The notes: generated by a model not told the origin, from the letters alone. A stretch of 64,000 nucleotides of DNA from Sepiola atlantica (GCA_963556195.1 OY744532.1:104506083-104570082), one strand, 5' to 3'. Counted from the first letter of the stretch, positions 22,875 to 34,440 are shown. Program-made: numbers and translations.

Positions 22875-23870
22875 AGGCTCAATCTTACTTCCAAAAAAAG
22901 CACCGAACTACATTAACGTTCCGACCAAGGACCCACCGAACAACAAAATAGATTCTTTTAGTTCGGATCTAATTACTATTTATTTGGTCGATATTACTAC
23001 CAGAACAAAAATGCCGAAATCAAACCCATATTTGAAAACATTGTCAAACTAGAAAATAAACAACAAATTACTACACATCCTGGAATTAGAAATCTACTCA
23101 ACGCCGAATCCATAAAAAGCGGGTATGATAGAAAAACAAAAATTCACTACAATTTTTACTCATAGTTTTAAGAAAGCCGCAAATAAACTTCAACACATCC
23201 CAAATATTATTATTAGAAAGGCTAATAAAACTAATATATATTTTGTTCGTAACAAATCTCATTATTTCACAAAATTATAAAAAATGTTAGACGATCATTC
23301 CGAATTTGTAAAGGGTAAAAGAAACACCATTGATCAGCTTAAAACACATATAAACAAGCTTATGGCAGCCAATAATGCCATAATCGATAACCTTAAACTA
23401 ACTAAAATAATTGGGGATCATAAATCTGCTTACCTATATTGTAAAAATCGATAAACCTAACTCCCCTCTCCGTCCCATAATTCCTCAATAGATCAATTAA
23501 CCAAAACAATTAATGAACTAATAACTCTTTATTAACCAAGTAAATACAGTGTAACATCCACTCATTAACTCATGCAGATACTTCAAACTAAGTAAACAAA
23601 TAATAAAAGTACCGCTTCAGTTACCGCTTATTTAATAATGTTCCAGTACACAAAGAAATTGATTTAAAATTAGCTAGACACCTGACTAATGAACATTCCT
23701 GTCTCCGCTCGCAAATCCGAAAACTTCTCGTAGACAATACTAAAATCTTAGAACATAATACTAATATACAACAACTCCACATACTAGAAGCTTTACTCAT
23801 TAAAACAAAAAAACCTGCTATTAACAAGATTAATTTTAACACTAGTACTAATATACTTAAATGCTTATAA
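22875..23870 (+). pseudogene. Penelope-like element: reverse transcriptase with internal deletions
   Basis: Conceptual reading in shifting frames gives ordered Penelope-like landmarks. These are SLYKGSILLPKKAPNYI near 22880, PNIIIRKANKTNIYFVRNK near 23190, a DHSEFVKGK/TIDQLKTHINKL segment near 23295, AYLY then KIDKPNSPLRPIIP near 23430-23480, and SKYSVTSTHELMQIL near 23540. At the end (23637-23866) comes an intact reading of the C-terminal block with RSQIRKLLVDNTKILEHN, HILEALLIKTKKPAINK. The catalytic RT core between the PIIP and SKYS blocks and much of the endonuclease are missing or deleted. The element is inactive. Confidence 0.75.
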
Positions 23871-23967
23871 TACCTAATAAATAATGTTTCATATTAAAAT
23901 TTTCCCGCCATAATTAATTATAAATCTCACTCCAGGTCTTTACCTGTTTGTCATTATTCCACTGACG

Positions 23968-24149
23968 ATGGACCCGGACGGGTCAGAAAGTACTCTGGAC
24001 CAACATGTACATTACGGCAGTTTCATCAGCCAATTTTCCTCCGAGATTAAGATTTTAATCCGGAAAATTGAAGGGATCAATACTAAAATAACCAGACAAA
24101 AGTTGTCGGTTATTTTTAATAATACGTGTCTTAAGGAAAAAATGCTGCC

Positions 24150-24152
<3 letters not shown>
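23968..24152 (+). pseudogene. Penelope-like N-terminal fragment 1
   Basis: It reads SFISQFSSEIKILIRKIEG followed by ITRQKLSVIFNNTCLKEKML, resembling the region ahead of the RT in Penelope-like ORFs, where a helical segment precedes a block of the form FNxTCLxEKxLP. It breaks directly into a (TA)n array at 24153. A homologous piece follows at 24560. Confidence 0.5.

Positions 24153-24207
<55 letters not shown>
24153..24207. repeat. (TA)n microsatellite
   Basis: Perfect TA run immediately after the Penelope-like fragment. Confidence 0.98.
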
Positions 24208-24209
<2 letters not shown>

Positions 24210-24559
24210 ATTTACTCGTATACCATATAAAATTAATGTGACATATAGATGAGCATTTTTTTTTAGTTTGTTATCTTCCTATTAAAGAATTTGGGCAAAT
24301 AGTTTTCACGGATCGATAATCAATTTAAGTGATAATGACAAGCAAATTTGACTTGTTATACGAAATCGATGGACACAAGCAAACAGACTCAGGTAAAGTA
24401 AAGAGAACTTTTCTTAATTTTATTTACGAAAGACCATCCAATTTTTTGGTCATCGTTTTTTTGTGCCGTTTTTTCCTCATTTTTATATTTAATTTTACCT
24501 CTTTTTACGTTTACATGTTTTCATACACACACACCACACCACATGGACACACACACTCT

Positions 24560-24698
24560 TTGCATATATACATTCATCAGTCAATTCTCATCCGAAACTA
24601 AGATCAGGATTCGCACTACTAAAATGATCTACCAAAGGATATCTAGACATGAGTTGTCCATTATATTCAACAATACTTGCCTGCAAGAGAAGATGCTG

Positions 24699-24700
<2 letters not shown>
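24560..24700 (+). pseudogene. Penelope-like N-terminal fragment 2
   Basis: It reads FISQFSSETKIRIRTTKM and [19 protein letters not shown], homologous to the fragment at 23968-24152 and broken off by a (TA)n array after the same residues. Two fragments ending at the same codon next to TA repeats suggest they share a duplication history. Confidence 0.5.

Positions 24701-24788
<88 letters not shown>
24701..24788. repeat. (TA)n microsatellite
   Basis: More than 40 TA units directly after CTGCC of the Penelope-like fragment. Confidence 0.98.
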
Positions 24789-24792
<4 letters not shown>

Positions 24793-24989
24793 TATCGAGG
24801 AGTTTTACTTACCTACTAGACACAATCCTCGAGTGTCTTAGGTCTCTCTGTGCAAAAAAGATGGGGGTGAGCAAGGATACTGTGGCTGGTAGTGAGTGAA
24901 AGAGGTGGGGGATGAGCAGAAATAATGTGGATGTAAATTCTTCCCCACTCATTTGGGTAAACATTCATTTTTCATCTCTCATTATTGAC

Positions 24990-25200
24990 TCCACCAAACA
25001 CGGACGCCCACCCTACTGTTTTCTCCAGTAGTGGCTACTATTTTCTTCCTTTTTCCCAATATGTCAACCCTATATTTGTTTGTACTTGCATGACATTTTT
25101 CTTTATATTATCATCCTGATGAAGTCTTATAAATAAAGACGAAACGTTGATATACACATAAAAAAACATCCATTTTTGGGGGTTTTCCTTTTTCATTTTC

Positions 25201-25202
<2 letters not shown>
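24990..25202 (+). repeat. Hammerhead-bearing repeat, copy 1
   Basis: It aligns in the same orientation with about 27390-27618: CGGACG near the start, TTTCTTCC, CCAA(T/C)ATGTC(A/T)ACCCTA, TGCATGA, then an almost identical hammerhead-core segment and a T/C-rich tail ending at a (TA)n array. Lying among Penelope-like fragments, it is probably the terminal-repeat region of such an element. This is inference from position and from known hammerheads in Penelope-like elements. Confidence 0.55.
25116..25153 (+). ncRNA. Hammerhead-ribozyme-like core, copy 1
   Basis: CTGATGA (25116-25122) is followed by AGTCTT...AAAGAC, which forms a 5-bp helix II (GTCTT with AAGAC), and then by GAAAC (25141-25145). 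This is the invariant CUGANGA...GAAA arrangement of hammerhead ribozymes. Helix III after GAAAC is weak and I cannot place the cleavage site or helix I with confidence, so activity is not claimed. An identical core occurs at 27503. Confidence 0.6.

Positions 25203-25203
<1 letters not shown>

Positions 25204-25272
<69 letters not shown>
25204..25272. repeat. (TA)n microsatellite
   Basis: About 34 TA units starting 60 bases after the hammerhead-like core. Confidence 0.98.
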
Positions 25273-25275
<3 letters not shown>

Positions 25276-26195
25276 AACCTTCAGAAGAGACAAGATTAAC
25301 ATAAAAGGGAGGAAAAATAAGGATAGGACGTTCAGCTACAGAATTTGTAAACGAATTTATATTTTCTTTTCTTTTTAAGTGAGTGTAGCTGTGTAGCAGT
25401 GGGTATATCTTCCTAATCCCCCTCTCTCTCTCTCTTTCTCTATTTTGTTAAATGTTATTGTATTATTTTTTTATATTATTATTTTTATTATTATTTTAAT
25501 TTGCATTATTATAAATATTATTATTATTGTTGTTGTTGTTATTGTTGGTTTTATTATCATCACGATTATTTGATTTTATTTAAGTCAATTAATTTATAAT
25601 TATGATTAATTTAAATCTAGTTTATGTAATTGTTAAACTGCAAATTATATCACTGTTTTTTGCAATTTTGTTTATTTCTATTAAGATATGTTTTTGATAA
25701 TGTTTCTTATTTTCGTTCTATTTAAAAGATATCTTTCCAATTTAATTAATGGCGATTTTATCTATTTATTTTTTTTCAACATAAATACTCATATATATTT
25801 TTCTTTTGAAAACATTATTATTGTAAAAATATTCCTTTTATCTATTAATGTATGTTATTTCTATACCTGTACTTTTGACCATCTTTCCTTCCCTTATTTG
25901 TGTCTCTTATATGTTCGATTTTATTTCTTTGTATACTATTAAAAATTGAAAGTACTTATCATGTCTCAACCCCCGTCATCTAATCATATTTGTATAACTA
26001 ATGTGAACTATATTCTAGTAGTGATGCTATGTTTTAACTTCGAATTGTTGACTATAGCCTGTGCTTATTAAGAGACGTGATATTAATGAAAATCCATATC
26101 GTTTCAGAAAAAATCGTACACGAACCTGTTGTTTATGTTGAATTATTGGAAGGTATTTAAATGAATATCTCGTATATTTGTTTACCTAGGATCAA
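25273..26195. other. A/T-rich DNA, no gene recognised
   Basis: It contains a short (TTA/TTG)n stretch near 25480-25545. ORFs are low-complexity. Confidence 0.4.
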
Positions 26196-26257
26196 TAATA
26201 TCCCTGAAGAGGAACCGAAAAGATTTTAAAACAATTGTCGTATACTCAAACTGTTTA

Positions 26258-26261
<4 letters not shown>

Positions 26262-26320
<59 letters not shown>
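26262..26320. repeat. (TA)n microsatellite
   Basis: Perfect TA run. About 45 bases upstream, at 26204-26220, lies a CTGAAGA-GGAACC-GAAA string that mimics a minimal hammerhead core. Confidence 0.97.
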
Positions 26321-26326
<6 letters not shown>

Positions 26327-26519
26327 GGAAGTTTCACAACCATTAAAACTAAAAAAAGAAAAAATGTTTTTTTTTTTAAAACAAATCCTTAAGTCACAAG
26401 TCGTTCAGTGGAAAATCACTCATGTAAGTCAATTCAGTTTTTCCAGTTATTATAGTAGTTTTCTTCTAACATTATTTAAAGGGATCATCAGTTGTTTACC
26501 ATGAAAAACTGTTTCGGGA

Positions 26520-26521
<2 letters not shown>

Positions 26522-26579
<58 letters not shown>
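26522..26579. repeat. (TA)n microsatellite
   Basis: Perfect TA run of about 29 units. Confidence 0.98.
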
Positions 26580-26582
<3 letters not shown>

Positions 26583-27389
26583 TAGGAATTGTTTCTAAAC
26601 TAACAACTGATTATTATCAAATATGGAACAGTCCGGTAGGCGTAAAGATGGTTTAAGTTTACTATTTTAATTTAGTTTAATGCAAATGATGCAAAAAGAT
26701 TTTTCCGATTTTAATGAGATTTTAACAATTCATAATCTATTACTAAATATTCCTCACATTTCAGGTTCTTTGAAGTATTTGAAAGGGATTCAGGAGGAAT
26801 AATATTGGCACAACATCCAATTTAAATATTTCAGATTTGCATTATATTTGAATGTGATATGTCGTGTATTTAAAAACCTTTACTTTTAGATATCTTCTGC
26901 AATAAAAGTCATGTAATAGATTTTTATCAAAATTTAAATGAGGATTCAAGACATTAAGTTTAATAGTATTATCTATTGATTTAACTCCCCATAATTGTGC
27001 ACAAAAGTGATGCAAACCTGTTCTGTTTGGGGAATTTATTGTACATGTCCTAAGACAAGCACTCTTCTAATATATATATATATATACGCTCTCTAAGACC
27101 ATAACTTTCGCCCATCCACCAAAATCACAGCCCCCCTCCCTCTCTACCCATCCCCATTTTCCCTGCATACACCCCCCACACACAAACATTCCAACTCACT
27201 CTTCCCCTTCAATCTCGACCACAGCCATCTAGTCAAACACCCCCTCCCCCTCTTCCTCCAATCTCTCTCTGCCATCCATTTTACCCCTGCTCATCCCCCA
27301 CCTCTTTCTCTCATCGCCAGCCACAGTAGTCCTTGCTCCCTCCACCCTTCCCCTTTTTCTCCCACTAATTTTCATTCTCTAACAAGTAC
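26580..27389. other. No gene; C-rich pyrimidine block at 27115-27370
   Basis: A short TA run lies at 27069-27085. The strongly C-rich block that follows includes, near 27285-27350, a segment inverse to 24855-24920 (CTGCTCATCCCCCACCTCTT shared), so parts of this region exist in two orientations within the window. Confidence 0.5.
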
Positions 27390-27618
27390 GGACGTCCAGC
27401 AAGACGCTGCCATTATTTTTCATTTTATTTTATTTTTCTTCCCAACATGTCTACCCTACATGTATCTGTGCTTGCATGATATCTTTTCCCTATATCATCA
27501 TCCTGATGAAGTCTTATAAATAAAGACGAAACGTTGATGTACACATAAAAAACATCCAGTTTTTGGTTTTCCTTTTTCATTTTACCATCACGTCGGATTA
27601 CCTTCATCCTTCTCTTCC
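27390..27618 (+). repeat. Hammerhead-bearing repeat, copy 2
   Basis: Same-orientation homologue of 24990-25202, likewise ending at a (TA)n array (27619-27642). Confidence 0.55.
27503..27540 (+). ncRNA. Hammerhead-ribozyme-like core, copy 2
   Basis: CTGATGA at 27503-27509, the same GTCTT/AAGAC helix II as copy 1, and GAAAC at 27528-27532. Sequence is identical to copy 1 through GAAACGTTGAT, then drifts. Helix I/III and the cleavage site are not established. Confidence 0.6.
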
Positions 27619-27643
27619 CATATATATATATATATATATATAA

Positions 27644-27794
27644 GTGTGAAAAGATGACAGACGGAAAACAAGTCAAAATGCAGGAGAAAAACAAAAACAA
27701 GAGATTTTTTTGACCGATTTCGTTCGTTGGGAACGTCTTCAGAAAGTGTTTCTCCTGCATTTTGACTTGTTTTCCGGCTGTCATCTTTTCACAC
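27644..27794. repeat. Foldback with 46-bp arms and a hammerhead-like loop
   Basis: The arm 27644-27689 (GTGTGAAAAGATGACAG...) is the reverse complement of 27749-27794 with one mismatch. The roughly 59-bp loop contains, on the minus strand at 27742-27717, CTGAAGA, then GTTC...GAAC able to pair, then GAAAT. This is again the CUGANGA...GAAA pattern, with N7 as A, though the first helix II pair is a mismatch. Confidence 0.8.
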
Positions 27795-27845
27795 ATTTTG
27801 TCCATCACGACACTTCATTTTTCATGAACTATCGTGTACCTTACC

Positions 27846-28600
<755 letters not shown>

Positions 28601-28615
28601 TTAATGCTCAACCAC

Positions 28616-28627
28616 AATATATATATA

Positions 28628-28705
<78 letters not shown>
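28616..28705. repeat. (TA)n microsatellite
   Basis: About 45 TA units with one TTT interruption near the left end. Confidence 0.98.
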
Positions 28706-28709
<4 letters not shown>

Positions 28710-28839
28710 GGAGTTTTTAAGTAGTTTCACATCTGTTATTTACGGCATATCAATCCGTTTGATGATTTTTAGTGGTGAAACACAAGACTTATTCTAAAAG
28801 ATTCATTTATTAATTCCGTTTTGTATTATTTGTATTACT

Positions 28840-29248
28840 CGGACTAGTGTTCACATCTTCGATGTTATTTGCATAACGATTCGGCAGATGCAACCTCCGA
28901 ACTTCTTTAGGTGCGTCTTGTCCAACTCTGGCATCATGGACCCGTGCCGCAACAGTTAAAAGTGCTAAGTATTAATGAGTACTAAATGACAATCTTTTCG
29001 AAGTCGAAGGTTCGATCCTCAGTACGGGAGATACTAAAAATGCAATTACGAATCAATTAAGATGTCTACGCGGACATGACTGACAGAATGAGAACAATAT
29101 ACCCCCGTAGATTAAATGACGCGTTCAGTTCTAAATTCTGTACATATTCCAAAGTTGGGTACACAGATTGCTGAGTTCGACAAGAATAAGATCGGAATTT
29201 AAATTGGCAGAATGTGAGAACTGCATCCAAGATGAGAACAGTACTTTG
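28840..29248. mobile_element. Palindromic MITE-like element, copy 2
   Basis: The left arm CGGACTAGTGTTCACATCTT (28840-28859) and the right arm ATCCAAGATGAGAACAGTAC (29225-29244) are imperfect inverses of each other and match both arms of 2719-3108. Inside lies GGTTCGATCCTCAGTACGGG, which looks like a tRNA T-arm (B box) followed by GAGATAC, the counterpart of the GCGATAC segment in copy 1. That leaves open a tRNA-derived SINE origin. Beyond the right arm the two copies stay similar for about 50 bases (ATCTAAAAAAA and CCGAAACATA-like), so the true end may lie near 29300. Confidence 0.6.
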
Positions 29249-29339
29249 AAAGATCCAAAATATCTATCCTCATCTAAAAAAAATCCGAAACATAAGTTTC
29301 GTTTTTGTTCTGTTTAAAAGTAATTTGCTTAAAAAAAAC

Positions 29340-29522
29340 TGCTGCGTTGTTTATGTTAAACAAGAAGAAAAAAATGTAAAAAAAATGTAAAAAAATAACC
29401 TTTAAAAAAATGTTAAAAAAAATGTTAAAAAATAACCTTTAAAAAAATGTAAAAAAATAACCTTTAAAAAAATGTAAAAAAAATGTAAAAAAATAACCTT
29501 TAAAAAAATGTAAAAAACAATA
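29340..29522. repeat. A-rich minisatellite
   Basis: Units of the form TGTAAAAAAATAACCTTTAA, about 25-45 bp long, repeat roughly five times with variable A runs. Confidence 0.85.
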
Positions 29523-29524
29523 AA

Positions 29525-30465
29525 ATTTGCTTAACAAAAAACAAAATCATCTTTTGAAACTTTCTGGTGCACAAAAAAAAAGATGTTATTTAAAACATTT
29601 GATTACAAATAGTTCCTTTGACAAAAATAAATAAATAAATATCTAATTAATAACAGTTGTTTCGCTATGGTTTGTTCGTTCTTTATTTGTATATATGTAT
29701 TTTAGTTTGATTTTATTCGTCTTAATTTATCGGCTGTCAGTCTTCAATTTAGCGTTTGGCAGTTTCCGCCTTGTCAACGCTCGGGCGTCCGACTGTTGAC
29801 GACGCGAAGTCACAGAAACATGGTACATCCTCTATAAACGTGCCCAATATTTTTATTTCATAGAAGAGCCGTACTCGGATAGACATTAACATTCTTATAC
29901 ATTAGTACACAACATTTTTAAAAGTATTTTTCTTATTTTATCTGTTTGCTTGGTAAATCCATCGTGTTTGTTTATGTGTTTCCAGATTCGTTTGTATTTT
30001 TAAGATAACAGATGACTGCAAACTTCTGTACCGGTTAGGTTGCAGTTGCTGACCCGCTTACACCACGCCATTAAGGCACTAGATATTAATGATAAACTGG
30101 CTGAAATACAGGTGTCGGCCATTTACTAAAGATGTGCCAGAATATTTGTTATTTTGTGCTGTGCGCCTCATGTCGCCGTCTGTTTTCGTCTCTGTCATTG
30201 TCTGTTTCCATCCCTGTAACGTATAGCTGTGTTACATGTTCATCTGTAACACGTAAATATGTGCATTACACATCTGTTTTATTGTGTATTTATCAACATT
30301 GTGTACCATGTAACTGTGCGTTTATCAAGACATTATTTATTATTACGTCACTATCTGTTTTCGTCTTCGACATGATCTGTTTTCTATACATTTAACGTGT
30401 ATCTGTATTACCTGTGAGTCATATTTAGATTACAATTGTGATTGTCAGAGGTGAAAAGTACTTTT
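29525..30465. other. No recognised gene
   Basis: A/T-rich. A short open frame at 30132-30395 has cysteine-rich, membrane-like low-complexity composition but no recognised family. Confidence 0.4.
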
Positions 30466-30469
30466 TTGT

Positions 30470-30480
30470 AATATATATTA

Positions 30481-30572
<92 letters not shown>

Positions 30573-30625
30573 ATATGTATATATACTATTTATATAGACA
30601 TATATATATATATATATATATATAG
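30470..30625. repeat. Interrupted (TA)n array
   Basis: TA repeats broken by TATGTATA, TACATATA and TATTTATA units. Confidence 0.95.
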
Positions 30626-30659
30626 CACAACAAAAATGACACTCTTTCCTTGTACTATA

Positions 30660-31170
30660 AAACGAAATGCATTCTAACTACAAACTTGACGAAAAAGCCA
30701 TAACTAAGATAATAAACCGACACCCTAAACCCACCGACCAACAACAAAAAAAACTAATAATTTACTACACTAAATTCAAAACTTCTAATCAAAAATAATA
30801 ACACTACTAACCCCTCCTAAACCAAACAAACGTACTGTATTTGTTCCAATGCCCATTCGAGGAATGTTTCCCCAAGACCCAAACAGACAAACATAGTACT
30901 TATATTGGGCATACAACTACAACCCTCTCCCGACGCCTTACGCATCACTTAAATGACACTAGTGCCATCCAGCTACACATTACCACACATAAAAAAGCAT
31001 AAAATCAACTGAACTAAGACAAATATTAACAACTAACACTAAGTTCATACATAAAACAACTACACTAACTGACAAAAAATCTTCGAAGCCCACATAAAAA
31101 AATGACAATCCACAATTAATAAAATAGCATTCACCACCGGTATTAACGCCCTATCAGTCTTTAACAATTA
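30660..31170 (+). pseudogene. Penelope-like C-terminal GIY-YIG endonuclease fragment
   Basis: Near 30835-30970 the plus strand reads VYLFQCPFEECF and then TYIGHTTTTLSRRLTHHLND, the GIY-YIG-type nuclease segment that ends Penelope-like proteins; the YIG with downstream LxRRL is its signature. Upstream pieces and the region after 31000 are decayed by stops. Integration-related nicking is the known role of this domain. The fragment lies between a (TA)n array and a (TAA)n array and lacks its RT. Confidence 0.7.
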
Positions 31171-31176
31171 ATAGAA

Positions 31177-31177
<1 letters not shown>

Positions 31178-31255
<78 letters not shown>
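31178..31255. repeat. (TAA)n microsatellite
   Basis: About 26 AAT/TAA units right after the Penelope-like fragment. Confidence 0.97.
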
Positions 31256-31257
<2 letters not shown>

Positions 31258-31335
31258 GGAAATAAAAAATAAAAATTAAAATAAAGTAAACAAATAAATC
31301 ATAAATAAACGAGCTCTTAGTAACAATAAGTAATA

Positions 31336-31738
31336 GCCGCCTGAAAAACGGTTTCTTGGCCTTTTGGTCAAGATCAAAGTGTAGTATCTGTTCCGATGGA
31401 TACTACAACCCCATAAACTGGTATTGTCTTGGGCTTGATTTACGCCGGTCTATGGGTCGGTCCTGTGCAGTTCTAGGAGGTCCATCCTCCCAGGCTTCGC
31501 CTCCCCTCTTTGGGGAGGAGTAAGTTTATTGCTTACTGCCTGAGGCGCCCCTACCGACGGGGCTGCCCAGGCAATTTTTAATGGCCAGAGCGCTCACCTT
31601 CTCGGGCGCTGGCTTTTCAAACCCCACTTTCCCGACCCGACCTTGGGTCACATCTTACTTCTGGGAGTAAGATAAAACTGGCCTTGTGCCTAACTCGTGA
31701 AGAGGAGTAAATAAATACACCTATTGTGTGTAGGCGTT
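31336..31738 (+). ncRNA. U2-headed structured repeat, unit 1 of a tandem pair
   Basis: The head contains CTTGGCCTTTTGGTCAAGAT followed by CAAAGTGTAGTATCTGTTCC, closely matching the 5' region of U2 snRNA, including the GUAGUA branch-site recognition element and a GTATC/GATAC stem like stem IIa. The body contains successive hairpins: CCCATA..CTGG with CCGGTCTATGGG, CCTCCCC with GGGGAGG, AGTAAG with CTTACT, and ATCTTACT with AGTAAGAT. It also has CAATTTTTAATGG, which resembles an Sm site. The period to unit 2 is 412 bp. Real U2 is about 190 nt and its 3' half differs, so this is a U2-derived repeat (perhaps a U2-headed SINE) and not a normal U2 gene. Confidence 0.7.
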
Positions 31739-31747
31739 AAATAACCA

Positions 31748-32066
31748 GCCGCCTCAAAAACGGCTTCTTTGCATTTTGGTCAAGATCAAAGTGAAGTATC
31801 TGTTCCGATGGATACTACACCCTATAGACCGGTATCGTCTTGGCCTTCGGGTCTTGATTCTGTCGGTCTGTGGGTTTGTCTTGTGCAGTTCTAGGGGCCA
31901 ACCATTCCAGGCTTTTCCACCCCTTTTTAGGGGTGAAGTAAGTTTATCGCTTACTCCCTTAGGCGCACCTACCGGGGAATGCCGACGGGGCGGCCCAGGC
32001 ATTTTTTGTAGGTCAGAGTGCTCACATTCTCGGGCGCTGGCTTTTCAAATTCCACTTTCCGACCTT
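31748..32066 (+). ncRNA. U2-headed structured repeat, unit 2, 3'-truncated
   Basis: It has the same head as unit 1 with small changes (CTTTGCATTTTGGTCAAGAT). Its first body hairpin differs at several positions yet all 12 pairs remain Watson-Crick or G-U: CCTATAGACCGG against TCGGTCTGTGGG. Similarity ends after the CCACTTTCCGACC block near 32066, before the ATCTTACT hairpin and the CTCCT...AGGAG terminal hairpin. Confidence 0.7.
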
Positions 32067-32280
32067 GTGTCATATATTCCTGCTGTGGGAAGGAGTTGGA
32101 TATCGCCTCCTGAGACAGTCGAGAGACCGAAAGCCCTAGAGCAATGGCTCACGATACAACGTTAGGTGCCATACTCCACCAATTAACACCAGAAAACCGA
32201 CGAATCGCTCGCCGCGTCGAGGAAAGATAGCGAAAAGAGAAAACTCTGTGGTCTTTAACGACGCGTGTATAAGACGAAAT

Positions 32281-32285
<5 letters not shown>
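32067..32285. other. No recognised gene
   Basis: Sequence after the truncated U2-headed unit; more G/C than its surroundings but unrecognised. Confidence 0.4.
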
Positions 32286-32290
<5 letters not shown>

Positions 32291-32341
<51 letters not shown>

Positions 32342-32343
32342 TA
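32291..32343. repeat. (TA)n microsatellite
   Basis: TA repeats with one GTA interruption. A second TA cluster lies at 32543-32592. Confidence 0.97.
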
Positions 32344-32599
32344 CATACTTATTAAACCTCCCTAACATTAATTTCAAGCAAATATACATTACACTCTAGA
32401 GCAAATGACGCATCTAAACGAGAGTGATACGTGAATTTACATTTCTGAAACAGGTGACAACATAAGCTGAGGAGAACCGTATGGTTAAGTCCTTCTGAAC
32501 TTGAAACCGACGGTACTGATGTTGTAGGAACCTTTCTTTACCAATATATATATATATATATACAAATATATATATATATATACATATATATGTGTGGGG

Positions 32600-34440
32600 G
32601 GGTGCGTTCTTATTAAGTTTAGTATGTTTATATGTTTATATATTTGTGTGTAAAGCAATTATTCATACACCAATTAAACGATCAACATGAAATTTTGGCG
32701 CAAGAGGATGTAAAGTGAACTATTATCATTCTTCTAGATATACATATGTTACAATTATAATTAATGCATAAGGATTACAAATCTATGAAAGATGAATTCT
32801 AAATTGGAAAACTAATTTGTTTTTCTATGATCAGCAATTATTTCAACGAAACTTTGTAATTTCAGATAAGTGTTAACGATAAACTTTTGAATCAACTAAT
32901 CTGAGGGAAGATCAGGTGCGGTATGAAGGAAAACGTTCATTAAAACTTCAGAAACTTGTTATACAAACGTTTAGAATTTGATGTCTAAACAAGCGAAAAT
33001 AATTTGCTGTTAAAAACACGAAAACTAATCAATTAATGAATAATTTAAGATACGTATTATGTTTCATAATTAAACAACTAAAAATGTGTTATGCCGTAAA
33101 AAGAAAAAAACAAATCAATGAGTACTATATAATACGGATAGAGAGTCATTTTTAATATTACAGTGGATAGGTTGACTAGTGGAAATACTAGCTAGTACAT
33201 AGTTACCGTGTACAACGTCTACATCATCAGCACCATCCTGTACGGCCGTCAGATATGACAAACTTACGCAAAGCATGAAGTAAGCCAAAAGGTTTTCATA
33301 TGCAATATCTTTGCTACACCCTCGTATCAGTTGGAGAGACATGATTTACAACAAAATGGTTATTGAGCGGACCGGCCTCTCCACCATATACACGTTGCTA
33401 GGGCACTGTAGATTGATTTAGATCGGCTACGCTCGCCGAATTGAGGATCATGGAATCTCTAATTAGATATGTTAGGGCACAAAAAACGATACCGTCTCCC
33501 GCTACGTTACAAAGATGTTGGCAAGTGACGCAACGAGATAAGATGAAAAAAACTGGTGCGTTTTGATCCACAAGGAATTGCGAGGACTAAATGAATAAAC
33601 TTGAAAAAAAAGTCAAGTGAAAGAAACAGACACAACGAACCACACCTGTTTTTGTGTAGCAGTGACTGTCCCTTGTAAATTTCACTCGCCAGTCACACAT
33701 GACACTGTTCAAGCCGCCGCAACATTAGCCCCTATGGACAATCTCAACATAGTACATATCTGTGATTAGGCATGAAGTGGTATAAACGGGTCAAAAGAGG
33801 TCAAAGAGTTCACCCTGACTGGAGAAGCCTATCGTGAGAACAGGAATCAGATGTCAAGTGTCGGACGTAACGTCATATATTCAGACGCGACGGAATGTAG
33901 GTATAAATTTCAAAGACAGTTTTGTAAGGATTGTTAAATCTGCCCTTATGGCTTATTTATATTTAAAAAGGTGGGATTTGAAGAAGGTCACAAAGTGCCA
34001 CCTCACATCTCCGAAAACGAAACCAGACTAAATTCAGATGATTATATTGATGTGCTGTCAACTGTTGTGAAACACGGGATGGAGAGGGTGGTTGCGTGTA
34101 AGTCGTATATGTTGCAGCGAAAAATCCAGAAGTAGGCGTCTGAGAACTTCCATTACATTACCAGTGCCAACTTCTGGTCCCTCACTCACCTGATTGTAAC
34201 TCCATGTTTGGGGCGCAGTCGAGAAAGATACCAATTGTGAAACATAACGAAGCTGATTCCTATCTATACTTGAGCAGAGTTGGCAACCGCCCACTAGATA
34301 GCTCACTTTGGTAATAAATAATTGATCAATGAAATTGATCTGAGAAGTCTTTTATTTCTGACTGTATCAGTCTTTCATCCAGTCGTGCTGTGTTAACACC
34401 ATTCAAATAAACTGCTGAATTTTCTAAATGTTTGCAAATC
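32600..34440. other. Unique-looking DNA, no supported gene
   Basis: Two weak coding hints only. One is a minus-strand ATG frame at 33342-33115 with a consensus-like donor (GCGTAAGTTTG) after 25 codons. The other is a plus-strand frame at 33834-34031. Neither matches a family I recognise. The segment 33350-33560 is less A/T-rich than its surroundings. Confidence 0.4.
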
